The notes beneath the pieces are model-generated. The model was given only the letters and a program-made list of their open reading frames with translations. It was not told where the DNA came from and did no database searches. Positions 35,208-44,254 of a DNA stretch of 64,000 nucleotides are shown in pieces (positions within the stretch are counted from its first letter, which is position 1; every line of letters begins with the position of its first letter). The stretch is from assembly GCA_947175265.1 (NCBI GenBank), contig CAMWMD010000005.1:1-64000 (forward strand), in the 5' to 3' direction. The DNA is from an uncultured Porphyromonadaceae bacterium (GTDB lineage: Bacteria; Bacteroidota; Bacteroidia; Bacteroidales; Muribaculaceae). A program made the position numbers and the translations under genes.

Positions 35208-35576
35208 TTAGTTATATAAATATCCTGTTGCTATCCACGTTTCACTGATGATCTTTATTTTATAGAGTCCGGGAGTTGAGATTTGGAATATTGTATTTAT
35301 CTCGGGATCGTATCCTATGATAGTTTCGTTTAGATAAAGGAAAGTTTCACCGGTTGCCTCGCCGTCATAGCAAATGTTTAGAGTTCCGCTCCCCTCATCA
35401 TAATATACATCTATATTGATGCGCATAGGCGCACGATGTACAACAGGGGTAGAGTTATTCTTTCGCTGAACTTCTAATTCTACTCGTGTAGTTGAAGAAG
35501 CGCCGGATGACCCTTGAGCAACCAATGGAAAAGAGAATGCTATCATTACAAGAATGAGAGAAAAAAATTTTTTCAT
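35208..35576 (-). CDS. Small secreted protein (DUF3244-like)
   Basis: 122 residues from the start MKKFFSLILVMIAFSFPLVAQ at 35576; the longer ORF would bury this signal peptide. The mature part of about 100 residues is beta-rich and ends GLYKIKIISETWIATGYLYN, resembling the DUF3244 Ig-like secreted proteins of Bacteroidales. It lies 114 bases before the precursor gene. Its role is unknown; immunity or binding of the peptide is possible but unproven. Confidence 0.7.
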   Translation of the reverse strand: MKKFFSLILVMIAFSFPLVAQGSSGASSTTRVELEVQRKNNSTPVVHRAPMRINIDVYYDEGSGTLNICYDGEATGETFLYLNETIIGYDPEINTIFQISTPGLYKIKIISETWIATGYLYN

Positions 35577-35717
35577 TTCAATATGATTTTTGGTTGGTTT
35601 TGATGTTGCAAAATTACAATGGCCTACTTTCATCCACCAAAACAAAACTTTCATATTTGAAAACTATCACAGTTTATAAATACTTAAAAATAAGGGTTAT
35701 ACAAATATGCGAAATAT

Positions 35718-36209
35718 TTAGTTTTGCACATTATCTTTCTGACTTTCATATAAACCATAATCTGAAAGTTTTTGGAGGTAATTTCGCAGATTTGTAGTCT
35801 TGGAAGGCATCCCCAACTTACGCCGGATTGACCAACTAAGATTATAATGACTCTTGAAGCCTGTTATATGTTCATATTCTTTACCAGATAATCCACATAT
35901 CAAGGCACACATATATCTTATCTCATGTATTGAGAACCGATTCAAGTTGGTCAATACCTTTAATGTATGATTTGTTTTAGATATAGTATCCAGAAGCCTT
36001 TCCCATGGAATTTCCTCCATTCGAAACATGTCATTCCCAAAGTCGGATGCCAATTCTTTAACTTTCAGGGATTCATTTAGCAGCCTTTCATGAATGTGAA
36101 GTAACTCCTCATGGGTTCTCCCATTGTCGGCTATAGCATACAATAATTTGGAGAGGACTTTTAATGCAAGCCCCCTCTTTGATAATGATAAGACATTTTT
36201 ATTAGGCAT
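35718..36209 (-). CDS. Short helix-turn-helix regulator related to the adjacent TPR regulator
   Basis: 163 residues from MPNKNVLSL at 36209; the 11 extra track residues overlap a perfect promoter -7 element. The C-terminal 60 residues (FSIHEIRYMCALICGLSGKEYEHI...SIRRKLGMPSKTTNLRNYLQKL) align with the C-terminus of the 586-residue regulator upstream (LTVGEINYVCLYAIGLRGKEVGNY...GIRKKLGIDKHETNIGIYVRKL). It lacks the TPR, membrane and coiled-coil parts. It is probably a DNA-binding regulator of the RiPP operon that has lost or never had its sensor. Confidence 0.65.
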   Translation of the reverse strand: MPNKNVLSLSKRGLALKVLSKLLYAIADNGRTHEELLHIHERLLNESLKVKELASDFGNDMFRMEEIPWERLLDTISKTNHTLKVLTNLNRFSIHEIRYMCALICGLSGKEYEHITGFKSHYNLSWSIRRKLGMPSKTTNLRNYLQKLSDYGLYESQKDNVQN

Positions 36210-36217
36210 TTTTATTG

Positions 36218-36247
36218 CAAAAATAGCACATGATACTTTCATTCAAA
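36218..36247 (-). promoter_or_regulatory. Promoter of the short regulator
   Basis: TTTG (36247-36244), an 18-base spacer, then TATTTTTG (36225-36218), a perfect TAnnTTTG. The start codon at 36209 is only 8 bases further, giving a nearly leaderless mRNA. Confidence 0.65.
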
Positions 36248-36361
36248 GAATAAAAGTTTCATGCGCTATTCTTTTAATACGCTACTATATAGCATATTGA
36301 GATTAATGAAAGTCTTAAATCCGGCACACGGAAAGAAATACTTTCATCAAATGTGGCTTAC

Positions 36362-38122
36362 TTACAATTCTTTTAAAAGTTTGCGCACATAAATACCAAT
36401 ATTTGTCTCATGTTTGTCTATGCCGAGTTTTTTGCGTATGCCGCTGCTTATATTGACATGACTACGTTTCTTCATATAATTTCCCACTTCTTTGCCTCTT
36501 AACCCAATGGCATATAGACATACATAATTGATTTCGCCTACCGTTAAGCCGTGATCCTCAAAATACTGAATAAACCGGGGATGGGAAACTTGAAATGCCA
36601 GACGATTGCTGTTCATGAACTCTTCAGTATTGTCAGTGAGTTCTTTAATCCATGACTCGTAGGGCTTTTCATACTGTTCATTATCCGTTATATACCCGGC
36701 CATTAAAGCATTCAGCATCTCAATGCGGACTTTAATGGCTTGTTGGACTTCTGAAGGCAATTCCTCCTGTGAATCGATTAATTCCTTCAGACTTGCACTC
36801 TCATTTTCCAATACTTCAACACGGTGAGAAAGATTTTCTGCCTCCAAGGCTTTATTATCCCTTTCCAGTTGTAGATTTTTGTTCTCAAGTTCCAATTTCT
36901 CTCTATCGGATTTCAATCGCTTGTTTTCAAGTTCAGAAGACTTTGCCCTCTCAATAGCCAAGTCTTTTTGACTTTTATTACTACGGAAAAGCAGGAGCAT
37001 AATGATCACAACCATAATGAGGAAAATAATTCCACCTATACAACACCAAATAATTTTAGCTTTTTCCCTCGCATCTTGTTGGGATTTAAGTTCAATCTTA
37101 TGTTTCTCCTCAATAGATTTCGACTTTTGGTCGAATTTAAATGTGTTTATTGAATCTATGGAATGACTGAATTGCTTATATATTGTGAAAGCCTCTTTGT
37201 AATCACCCATATTTTCAAGAACCGGTACTAATATTGCTTGATATTTGAGGGTATTAAATCCGGGACGGTTATTACTGATATAATTAAGTAGATGCTTTGC
37301 CTCAACATAATTTCCTAATTTATAATGCGCTGATGCTAAGTTGAGTAAACCATTTGTATCAAGGTCGTAATTGTCTTCCTGACGCTCTATCAATCCTCTA
37401 ATCTCAGGTATGTCCCCAAACTCCAAAGCGTGAGATAGTCTATATCCGGTTAAGACAACTTCCTGTGTGCTATCCAAATCAGAAAAACCATCACATAATG
37501 CCAAAATGCTATCTCCTTTGTTTTGATTACCCAATAACATGGCTCCATTAAGTGCATTAAGTAAGCAATCAAACTCATTCCGTTTAAGTGACAAATCTTT
37601 ATATATCTTAGCTGCTTCCAAGTAACAGTTGGTATAACTATTAAAGTCATAGAAGTCGTGATATAATCCACCTTCCGCCACCAGTGTCCTTGCTATTGAT
37701 ACTGAGTCAGTGCTCTCTGAAGACACATCCATACTCTTAATAAATGCATTCAGTGCATTGTCTCTGTCTCCCATGTTCTGGAATATACGACCTTGATAGT
37801 AGTATGTTCTAAGTTTCTCATTTGCATTGCCTTTTTCCAGATAATAATCTATGGCCGGCTGTAACACTTGAAAATTCGTTGTGTCAATATAGTTCTTATC
37901 CAAAGCCATGGATAAGAGCAGGGCATATCGGGCTTGCTCTTCTCTTGATCCAAGGTCTGATTTTTCAATTCCTTTAAGAAGGCTTAACGCTGAATCCGGA
38001 TAAGACTCCATTAGCGATTCAGCACGGGTTAACGTTACTTGCACCTTATGATTTGAACAGGATGATATGCAACAGGCCAACAATAATTGAAGAAGCCCAA
38101 GGAAGTGATATATACGTTTCAT
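36362..38122 (-). CDS. TPR membrane sensor-regulator with C-terminal helix-turn-helix
   Basis: 586 residues: lipoprotein-like signal (LLLACCISSC), TPR repeats to about 330 (YYYQGRIFQNMGDRDNALNAFIKSM is typical), a membrane helix near 365-387 (IIWCCIGGIIFLIMVVIIMLLLF), a long coiled coil (LELENKNLQLERDNKALEAENLSHRVEVLENE) and a LuxR-like helix-turn-helix at the end. It has the same plan as the starch-locus regulator at 16379. It should sense an envelope or peptide signal and act on nearby promoters; the RiPP operon is the obvious target. Confidence 0.8.
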   Translation of the reverse strand: MKRIYHFLGLLQLLLACCISSCSNHKVQVTLTRAESLMESYPDSALSLLKGIEKSDLGSREEQARYALLLSMALDKNYIDTTNFQVLQPAIDYYLEKGNANEKLRTYYYQGRIFQNMGDRDNALNAFIKSMDVSSESTDSVSIARTLVAEGGLYHDFYDFNSYTNCYLEAAKIYKDLSLKRNEFDCLLNALNGAMLLGNQNKGDSILALCDGFSDLDSTQEVVLTGYRLSHALEFGDIPEIRGLIERQEDNYDLDTNGLLNLASAHYKLGNYVEAKHLLNYISNNRPGFNTLKYQAILVPVLENMGDYKEAFTIYKQFSHSIDSINTFKFDQKSKSIEEKHKIELKSQQDAREKAKIIWCCIGGIIFLIMVVIIMLLLFRSNKSQKDLAIERAKSSELENKRLKSDREKLELENKNLQLERDNKALEAENLSHRVEVLENESASLKELIDSQEELPSEVQQAIKVRIEMLNALMAGYITDNEQYEKPYESWIKELTDNTEEFMNSNRLAFQVSHPRFIQYFEDHGLTVGEINYVCLYAIGLRGKEVGNYMKKRSHVNISSGIRKKLGIDKHETNIGIYVRKLLKEL

Positions 38123-38249
38123 AATGTCATTAGGTCTGAGTATTGAATTTGAGTGGATGATTGAGGGTGTATTTCGGGGTTGCGAATTGTTTATGGTGTT
38201 CTATTTATGTTGTGTAATTGAAATTTTCACTTTCTTTCAAAAAGTTCTG

Positions 38250-38280
38250 CAAAGATAATGATAATTATGGATATAGCGAA
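38250..38280 (-). promoter_or_regulatory. Promoter of the TPR regulator
   Basis: TTCG (38280-38277), 19 bases, then TATCTTTG (38257-38250), a perfect -7 element. The leader to the ATG at 38122 is about 125 bases. Nothing else is seen between 38281 and 38470. Confidence 0.6.
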
Positions 38281-38470
38281 ATCACGATTTATTTGAATTC
38301 ATACTTGCCCTTCCGTATCTGACCTTTCCCATTTTGAGGCTCGGTATTGCACCGGAGTGATGAGGAGTGTATCAGTTTGAGTGTCTCATTATGTAGCCAT
38401 ACTGTTATCTCTTGTGATGAGTCGAGTTGGAACTATATTAGAATATTATATATCAAATCTTTCTTAAGCA

Positions 38471-38521
38471 TGTCTTGCATATAAGACAAAAACGTATTAA
38501 ATTTGTCTTGCTAATAAGACA
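38471..38521 (+). promoter_or_regulatory. Promoter overlapped by two operator-like dyads
   Basis: tgtcttgcatataagaca (38471-38488) and tgtcttgctaataagaca (38504-38521) are near-identical 18-bp dyads (TGTCTT/AAGACA) spaced 33 bases, about three helix turns. TTG of the first dyad (38475-38477), a 20-base spacer and TAAATTTG (38498-38505) form a good promoter, so a dimer on each dyad would cover -33 and -7. The only gene behind it is a relic. Confidence 0.65.
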
Positions 38522-38526
38522 CTATC

Positions 38527-38589
38527 ATGATCAACAAACAGATTCTACTGGAAGTGTTGCTGGAAAACCGTCAGAGACAATGCCCTTAA
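38527..38589 (+). pseudogene. N-terminal relic of an ATP-binding protein gene
   Basis: MINKQILLEVLLENRQRQCP and a stop. The first 16 residues read like the start of a Bacteroidales AAA_14/DUF4143 ATPase (which usually goes on into the P-loop domain), after which homology is lost. The promoter and operators upstream are intact, so this is the 5' stub of a deleted gene. The assignment is by eye. Confidence 0.4.
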
Positions 38590-38605
38590 CGGTATCTCCA
38601 CCCTT

Positions 38606-38665
38606 AGATATAGACATAAGAACAGGATGCGTCAGATGACGCATCCTGTTCTTATGTCTATATCT
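38606..38665. repeat. 60-bp perfect palindrome
   Basis: Two perfectly complementary 29-base arms with only two bases between them (centre at 38635-38636; inner arms gatgcgtca/tgacgcatc). It starts 8 bases after the stop of the minus-strand gene at 38674 and lies directly behind the ATPase relic. It is probably a very strong terminator hairpin; there is no T-run on either side. It also marks the right border of the AT-rich island. Confidence 0.85.
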
Positions 38666-38673
38666 TCTTTGCT

Positions 38674-39366
38674 TTATTCAGCGGCTGTCCAGGTGTCGGA
38701 TTGAGTGTAGGCATTGGGCTCTACGTCAAGCACAAGAACATATTTGCCATTGCCCGAAGCCATGTCAGGATCGATGATATATGTGTCGTCGCCCTGCTGC
38801 TCCACGAGGCGGAGGTTGACAAGATTCTCACCATAGTTTCCAACGGCCTGGAAAAGAGCCTCGGAGTCGGCGCGGGTACCCATATCCATACCCATGTCAT
38901 CCATCTCCTGAAGAAGCGACGTGCAGAAGGCACACTGCTCATAGTTGGCATTCTCCCTCTCTCCGGAGGCATAAGGGAAAAGGAAGAAATAGGAGAAATT
39001 GCTCAGTTCGCCGTTGTCTGCATCATACATAGCCACCGCGCTCACCTGAGGCACCATACCGTAATAACTTACAGCATAACCATCGGTAGGGTCAAGCCAA
39101 AGATTTCCCTCATCCTCTACAGGAATTATGTCAAGGCTCTTCTTCGTCTGAGCCTTCAGTTCCTCACTTGACAGATTATGGTCGGCTACACCGAACACTT
39201 TTGTCACAAGGTCTCGAGCCGTAACCTTCACAGGCATCTTCTTCTTGGATACAAGCATTTTCACGACCTTTGCGTCGGCCACGGGCGACTTCCTCTGCGC
39301 GAATCCCGCAAAAGTGAACATGAGTGCCAAAAGGGCCACGGTCGTGAATCTGATATTTGTCTTCAT
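38674..39366 (-). CDS. Secreted protein of unknown function
   Basis: 230 residues with a signal peptide (ending FAGFAQ). The mature part has an acidic second half, a CAFC pair near residue 148 (NYEQCAFCTSLL) and a met-rich DDMGMDMG stretch. I do not recognise a family. It stands alone, divergent from the receptor gene at 39652 with 285 bases between them. Its base composition is like the genome core, not like the RiPP island. Confidence 0.7.
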   Translation of the reverse strand: MKTNIRFTTVALLALMFTFAGFAQRKSPVADAKVVKMLVSKKKMPVKVTARDLVTKVFGVADHNLSSEELKAQTKKSLDIIPVEDEGNLWLDPTDGYAVSYYGMVPQVSAVAMYDADNGELSNFSYFFLFPYASGERENANYEQCAFCTSLLQEMDDMGMDMGTRADSEALFQAVGNYGENLVNLRLVEQQGDDTYIIDPDMASGNGKYVLVLDVEPNAYTQSDTWTAAE

Positions 39367-39621
39367 AATTAATGAGGAGCTAAGAGGTTTTTAGTGACGG
39401 CTGATTGCTCAAGCCGTATGGTTATGTGCAATATACCATTATAACAGAAAACAGGTAAGGGAGTTCGATAGCAGAATGTTAAAAATGTGAATGAGATTAG
39501 TTAAAATCCTCCCCTCACCGCCACTGTCTCCCTATTCGCGATACATGCCGGAAATTTATATTTATATCCTCATTTATCCCGGATTAGTATAATTTTTCCA
39601 ATCAAATATTCATAAATTCAT

Positions 39622-39629
39622 TAATTTTG
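39622..39629 (+). promoter_or_regulatory. -7 promoter element of the receptor/DUF4249 pair
   Basis: TAATTTTG is a perfect TAnnTTTG match 22 bases before the ATG at 39652. No good -33 TTTG is seen. Confidence 0.6.
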
Positions 39630-39651
39630 CACCAAAATAATTAAAAAGGTA

Positions 39652-41718
39652 ATGATAAGAAGGATATTTACAGTCATCATCCTTCTATTCCCCATTGCCG
39701 GTATGGCGGCAAAGGAAGATGTGATGACTGACACCGTCGGGTCCAGGTCTTTAAAGGAAATAGTTGTCACCGGGCAATCTGCTCAGCAGAGGATTTCAAA
39801 CGGCAAACTGGGAAGCGAGAACCTTGAACTCAAGAAACTTGCCTTGACCCCGCAATTGTTCGGGGAAACCGACATTATAAAGTCGATAACACTCCTACCC
39901 GGAGTACACGGCGAGGCTGACGGTGCCGGTGGTTTTGAGGTAAGAGGGGGCAACGCCTACCAGAACCTCGTGACGATGGACGGCATGACATTCTATAACC
40001 CTTCCCATCTTATGGGAATTTTCTCCACATTCAACGACGACGCAATGAGCATGGCCACTTTGCACAAAGGTCCAATACCTGCACAATTCGGTGGTGCCTC
40101 CTCCTCCGCTCTGGAGACATACATGAAACCCGGCGCCCTTAACAAGTATCATTTCTCCGGTACTATAGGTATACTCAACGCTAAAGTCGCAGCCGACGGT
40201 CCTATCATAAAAGACCGTCTTTCATTCTCCGTGGCGGCACGACGTTCTTACGTCGACCTGTTCCTGAAACTGATTCCGCAGTACAGACACACCGTGATGA
40301 ACTTCTCGGATGTCAATGCCAAGATTCATTACAAAGCGAACGCCAACAATTATATCGACGGCTCATTCTTCGTCTCACGCGATAATCTCGCGGTCTCCGA
40401 CCTCATGACCATGAACTGGGGAAACCTCGCCGGCAGTGTCAACTGGAATTGCAACACCGACAACGGCTGGAGCCTCACCACCACAGCCTCCGTCACTGAC
40501 TACACCACATCTATGGGTATGGACATAATGGCTTCGAGTCAGAAAATGACTCAGTATATCCAATCTTTCTCTATCAATGAAAGGGTAAGACACCACTTCA
40601 GCGATTCCCATTCATTGGAATTCGGAATCAGGTCGGAACTGCTGAGGGTAAAGTCGGGGGATATGTATGTCGATGCCGCCCACTATCTCGACATACGAAG
40701 CGGCTGGTGCAATGCCGCATGGATCGGTTATGAAGGTGATGTCTCCAAATGGCTGACTCTCTCCGCCGGTCTCCGCCTATCACTTTTCTCATCCCTGGCG
40801 GCCGGATGCTTCCATGAGTTCAAAGCTATCAATGAACCCGAACCTTTATATGCCGACAAGACCTACACTGACCTTGAACCTCGTGGCAGCCTGAGATTCA
40901 ATATCAACGGATTTCACAACATCAAGATAGGAGCATCAGTGACGACCCAGGATATACATGGCGTACGCTCCACCTCCACCACATTCCCTTTCGACCGCTA
41001 TGCCGTGACTTCCGTTGATGTGAAGCCCGAGAAGACCGTACTTTATTCCACAGGTTATGCCGGTATGACTCCCGACGGAGATTGGGACTGGTGTCTGGAG
41101 GGATATTACAAATCGATAAGGAATGTCTATGATTACAAGGATGGAATGGGAATGTTCTCTCGCGTTAATCTTGAGGAGATAATTCTCGGAGGCGACGGAC
41201 GGAGTTTCGGCATGGAACTTATGCTACGTAAAAACAACGGCAGACTGAACGGCTGGATTTCATATACCCTCTCCAAGACAGAGACCAGAATCCCGGGAAT
41301 AAACGGCGGAAGATGGTATGATGCCTCCAACGACCGCCGTAACGATATTGCCGTAGTGGCTATCTACGGCCTCAGTCCGAAATGGAAATTATCCGCTTCA
41401 TGGACTTTCTCATCCGGACGCCCCCTGACGGCTCCGGATGAGAAGTATGAGATAGCGGGCACCACCTGTTACTACTACTCCGGACGCAACACTTACAAGA
41501 CCCCACCATCCCATCGCCTGGACCTCTCAGCAACGTATACACGTGTAGGGCGCAGGGCTACCTCAATATGGGCCTTCGGGATATTCAACGTATATTCTCA
41601 TCAGAGCCCCTTCGTGATATACTTTGAAGATGACCCTTCCAAACCTTCCGGGACAAGAGCCGTGCAGCAATCGCTCTTCGGAATAATCCCCTCGGTTTCC
41701 TATACAATAAAATTCTGA
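39652..41718 (+). CDS. TonB-dependent receptor
   Basis: 688 residues: signal peptide (ending AGMAA), a short TonB-box-like segment LKEIVVTGQSAQ, a plug with SITLLPGVHGEADGAGGFEVRGGNAYQNLVTMDGM, and a barrel ending SLFGIIPSVSYTIKF. There is no N-terminal carboxypeptidase-like domain. The next gene, 4 bases downstream, is a DUF4249-type lipoprotein; such pairs are frequent in Bacteroidales and analogous to SusC/SusD, but their substrates are unknown. Confidence 0.88.
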   Translation: MIRRIFTVIILLFPIAGMAAKEDVMTDTVGSRSLKEIVVTGQSAQQRISNGKLGSENLELKKLALTPQLFGETDIIKSITLLPGVHGEADGAGGFEVRGGNAYQNLVTMDGMTFYNPSHLMGIFSTFNDDAMSMATLHKGPIPAQFGGASSSALETYMKPGALNKYHFSGTIGILNAKVAADGPIIKDRLSFSVAARRSYVDLFLKLIPQYRHTVMNFSDVNAKIHYKANANNYIDGSFFVSRDNLAVSDLMTMNWGNLAGSVNWNCNTDNGWSLTTTASVTDYTTSMGMDIMASSQKMTQYIQSFSINERVRHHFSDSHSLEFGIRSELLRVKSGDMYVDAAHYLDIRSGWCNAAWIGYEGDVSKWLTLSAGLRLSLFSSLAAGCFHEFKAINEPEPLYADKTYTDLEPRGSLRFNINGFHNIKIGASVTTQDIHGVRSTSTTFPFDRYAVTSVDVKPEKTVLYSTGYAGMTPDGDWDWCLEGYYKSIRNVYDYKDGMGMFSRVNLEEIILGGDGRSFGMELMLRKNNGRLNGWISYTLSKTETRIPGINGGRWYDASNDRRNDIAVVAIYGLSPKWKLSASWTFSSGRPLTAPDEKYEIAGTTCYYYSGRNTYKTPPSHRLDLSATYTRVGRRATSIWAFGIFNVYSHQSPFVIYFEDDPSKPSGTRAVQQSLFGIIPSVSYTIKF

Positions 41719-41722
41719 AAAT

Positions 41723-42556
41723 ATGAAACCAACACGTTTATCCTGCTTTTGTAAAATCGTAAGACGTATCACGGCTATCTCAGCCTTGATATTGCTGGCC
41801 GGATGCGAGAAGGAACTTGACTTCACATATCATGACGTGGAGTCGCCACTCGTAATCGAGGCTACCCTAACGCAGGATGGAGCATCTGTGAGGCTCACGC
41901 ACACCACACCGATGGACGAGGCTATGGATCTTGACCCCGTCACTGATGCCACGGTCATACTTACCGACCTCTCTTCAGGAACGGAAAGAAGCCTCCCACT
42001 GAGGGCTGACGGCTCTTTCGGCGACAATATCCCGGGGGTTTTGAATCATGAATATCAGGTGGAGGTAGTCTCTGCCGGCAACAGTTACCGCTCAGCCTCT
42101 ATGATGAAAGGGGAGACGGAAATTGTTGGGATGACTTTCCAGTGGATAAAGATGCCTTACGACTATGTGGCGGTGCTTCAGGTTTCGTTCAGGGAAATCC
42201 CGGGTGATGACGACAATTGTTTCTGGATTCGTCTCCTCCGGAATGGGAAGCCCTATAAATGGAGTGTGGTCGGCCGTAGGATTACCTCCGACGGTATAAT
42301 CAACTTCGTAACGATGACTTCAAGAAAGGATATCGATGAAGAGGATGAGAAAGACATCCTCCTTGACGGAGATAAAGTGACGGCACTCGTAACCCCCATA
42401 AGCCGTGAGATGGTGGATTACCTGACCGCTCTCGGCCAGGACAGCAACGGTCCCGAGATGTGGACCGGGGGATTCTGCCTTGGTTATTTCCTCGCATCTC
42501 CGGTGGCGGAAAGCAGTGTGACCTATCGGCCCGGGGAAATGACCGAATTTAAATGA
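41723..42556 (+). CDS. DUF4249-type lipoprotein
   Basis: 277 residues with a lipobox (LILLAGC) after a membrane-targeting stretch. The N-terminal half has the DUF4249 pattern (PLVIEATLTQDGASVRLTHTTPMDE...VTDATVILTD and a short HEYQVEVVSAGNSYRS strand block). It is expected on the outer membrane as the partner of the receptor just upstream. Confidence 0.8.
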   Translation: MKPTRLSCFCKIVRRITAISALILLAGCEKELDFTYHDVESPLVIEATLTQDGASVRLTHTTPMDEAMDLDPVTDATVILTDLSSGTERSLPLRADGSFGDNIPGVLNHEYQVEVVSAGNSYRSASMMKGETEIVGMTFQWIKMPYDYVAVLQVSFREIPGDDDNCFWIRLLRNGKPYKWSVVGRRITSDGIINFVTMTSRKDIDEEDEKDILLDGDKVTALVTPISREMVDYLTALGQDSNGPEMWTGGFCLGYFLASPVAESSVTYRPGEMTEFK

Positions 42557-42661
42557 AACTCTTTCCCGGAATCCCCTCACTAACCGATATATACCCGACG
42601 CATCAGGCCGCTTTTTTCATAACTTTACCCGGACTGGATTTTCTTATTGTGGAGTTTTGTT

Positions 42662-42669
42662 TATATTTG
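42662..42669 (+). promoter_or_regulatory. -7 promoter element
   Basis: TATATTTG is a perfect match 25 bases ahead of the ATG at 42695. It lies inside the longer track ORF, so the shorter start is correct. Confidence 0.65.
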
Positions 42670-42694
42670 CAGTCGGAATCAAAAAACAATCAGT

Positions 42695-44254
42695 ATGGAG
42701 GTGAGGAAGATCAAATATCCGGTTGGAATACAGACATTCTCCGAGATTATCACGGAGAAATATTTTTATGTTGACAAAACGGCACTGATATATCAACTTG
42801 TCAATGATTCCAAATACGTCTTCCTGAGCCGTCCGCGACGTTTCGGTAAAAGCCTTCTGATGTCTACCATTGAAGCATATTTCAAGGGTAAGCGGGATTT
42901 ATTCGCAGGGCTTGATATCATGAATCTGGAGACTGATTGGAGTGAATACCCAGTATTCCGTTTTGACCTAAGTGGAGAGAACTATACCTCCACCGAACGC
43001 ATGATAAATCATATAAAGTCGTACCTTGATATGATTGAGGAGGATTACGACCTCAAGGCAGAGGGATCCATATCTACCCGTCTGCGCCTCCTCCTGCGGC
43101 AGGCCTACCGGAAATATGGGCAAAGAGTAGTGGTGCTCATCGACGAATATGACAAACCGATTCTTGATTGCATGCACGACCCGGTTCTTAATGATTCCCT
43201 CAAAAACGAACTGAGGGCTTTCTATTCGGCAATAAAGGCAGCAGATGAATATGTACGTTTCTCAATGCTAACCGGAATCACAAAATTTGGGAAAGTCTCG
43301 ATTTTCAGCGGCCTGAATAATCTCCTCGACATATCGCTCCTTCCATCATATAATGCGATATGCGGTATCTCCGAGACTGAGTTTCAAGATAAATTCAAGG
43401 AATCCATCAGAATTTTTGCCCTATCACTGAATATCACTGAGGATGAAGCCTGGAATCAATTCAAGACTCTTTATGACGGCTATCATTTTTCAAGAACCGG
43501 AGATTTCATTTATAATCCCTTCAGTGTGCTCAGTGCATTGAAGATTGAGGAATTTAAAAACTACTGGTATGAAACCGCATCTCCATCTTTTTTAATCAAA
43601 TTGATTGAAACCCATTCCTACTGTCTGGAAAAACTTGATGGAACTCGGAGGAGAGAGTCTCAATTGGGTAATATCACTGATATTGAGAATGATTTCGTAC
43701 CACTCCTTTATCAATCGGGATACCTCACCATAAAGGATTATGATTCTCTCTCTGAGGAATATACCTTAGGTTTTCCTAACCTTGAAGTTAGAAAGGCTTT
43801 TTGGGAATCTATGGTAGATCATTTTTTCCGTCGTCCCGGCGGCGACAGCGCGTTTGATATAAATAAATTTCTCCGTGATATCTACAACGGGCAACCCGAA
43901 GAATTTATGAAAAGGCTCCAAAGTCTTTTTGCCGATACACATTCTGAATATGAAACCAATAAGGAGATTCATTTCCAGAACATGATGGCTATTGTGGCGA
44001 AGATGCTCGGCCTGACGGTTAGAACAGAAGTGCATTCAAGCGCCGGCAGATGTGATATGCAGATTCTGACACCTGGTTACATCTACATTTTTGAATTCAA
44101 GATTGACGGATCTTCCCGGTCTGCTTTATTACAGATTAAAGAAAAGGGATATATGATGCCATTTGCTTCAGATTCAAGAGCAAAGTTTATTATTGGTGCT
44201 AATTTCTCTTCCGTAACGCGCACACTTACCGATTGGATAATCGAAAAGATCTGA
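42695..44254 (+). CDS. AAA-ATPase-like/PD-(D/E)XK protein, second copy
   Basis: 519 residues from MEVRKIKYPVG at 42695; the track adds 16 codons that overlap the promoter. It has the same domain plan as the gene at 14391: KYVFLSRPRRFGKSLLMST near residue 45, RVVVLIDEYDKPIL near 145 and the nuclease-like GRCDMQILTPGYIYIFEFK near the end. The two proteins have the same length but are well diverged, so they are old paralogs rather than a recent duplication. The function is unknown. Confidence 0.88.
   Translation: MEVRKIKYPVGIQTFSEIITEKYFYVDKTALIYQLVNDSKYVFLSRPRRFGKSLLMSTIEAYFKGKRDLFAGLDIMNLETDWSEYPVFRFDLSGENYTSTERMINHIKSYLDMIEEDYDLKAEGSISTRLRLLLRQAYRKYGQRVVVLIDEYDKPILDCMHDPVLNDSLKNELRAFYSAIKAADEYVRFSMLTGITKFGKVSIFSGLNNLLDISLLPSYNAICGISETEFQDKFKESIRIFALSLNITEDEAWNQFKTLYDGYHFSRTGDFIYNPFSVLSALKIEEFKNYWYETASPSFLIKLIETHSYCLEKLDGTRRRESQLGNITDIENDFVPLLYQSGYLTIKDYDSLSEEYTLGFPNLEVRKAFWESMVDHFFRRPGGDSAFDINKFLRDIYNGQPEEFMKRLQSLFADTHSEYETNKEIHFQNMMAIVAKMLGLTVRTEVHSSAGRCDMQILTPGYIYIFEFKIDGSSRSALLQIKEKGYMMPFASDSRAKFIIGANFSSVTRTLTDWIIEKI

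Noticed and set aside
36362-38122. TPR regulator as a histidine kinase
   Set aside because: No HisKA or ATPase motifs are present; the C-terminus is a helix-turn-helix-like block after a coiled coil.
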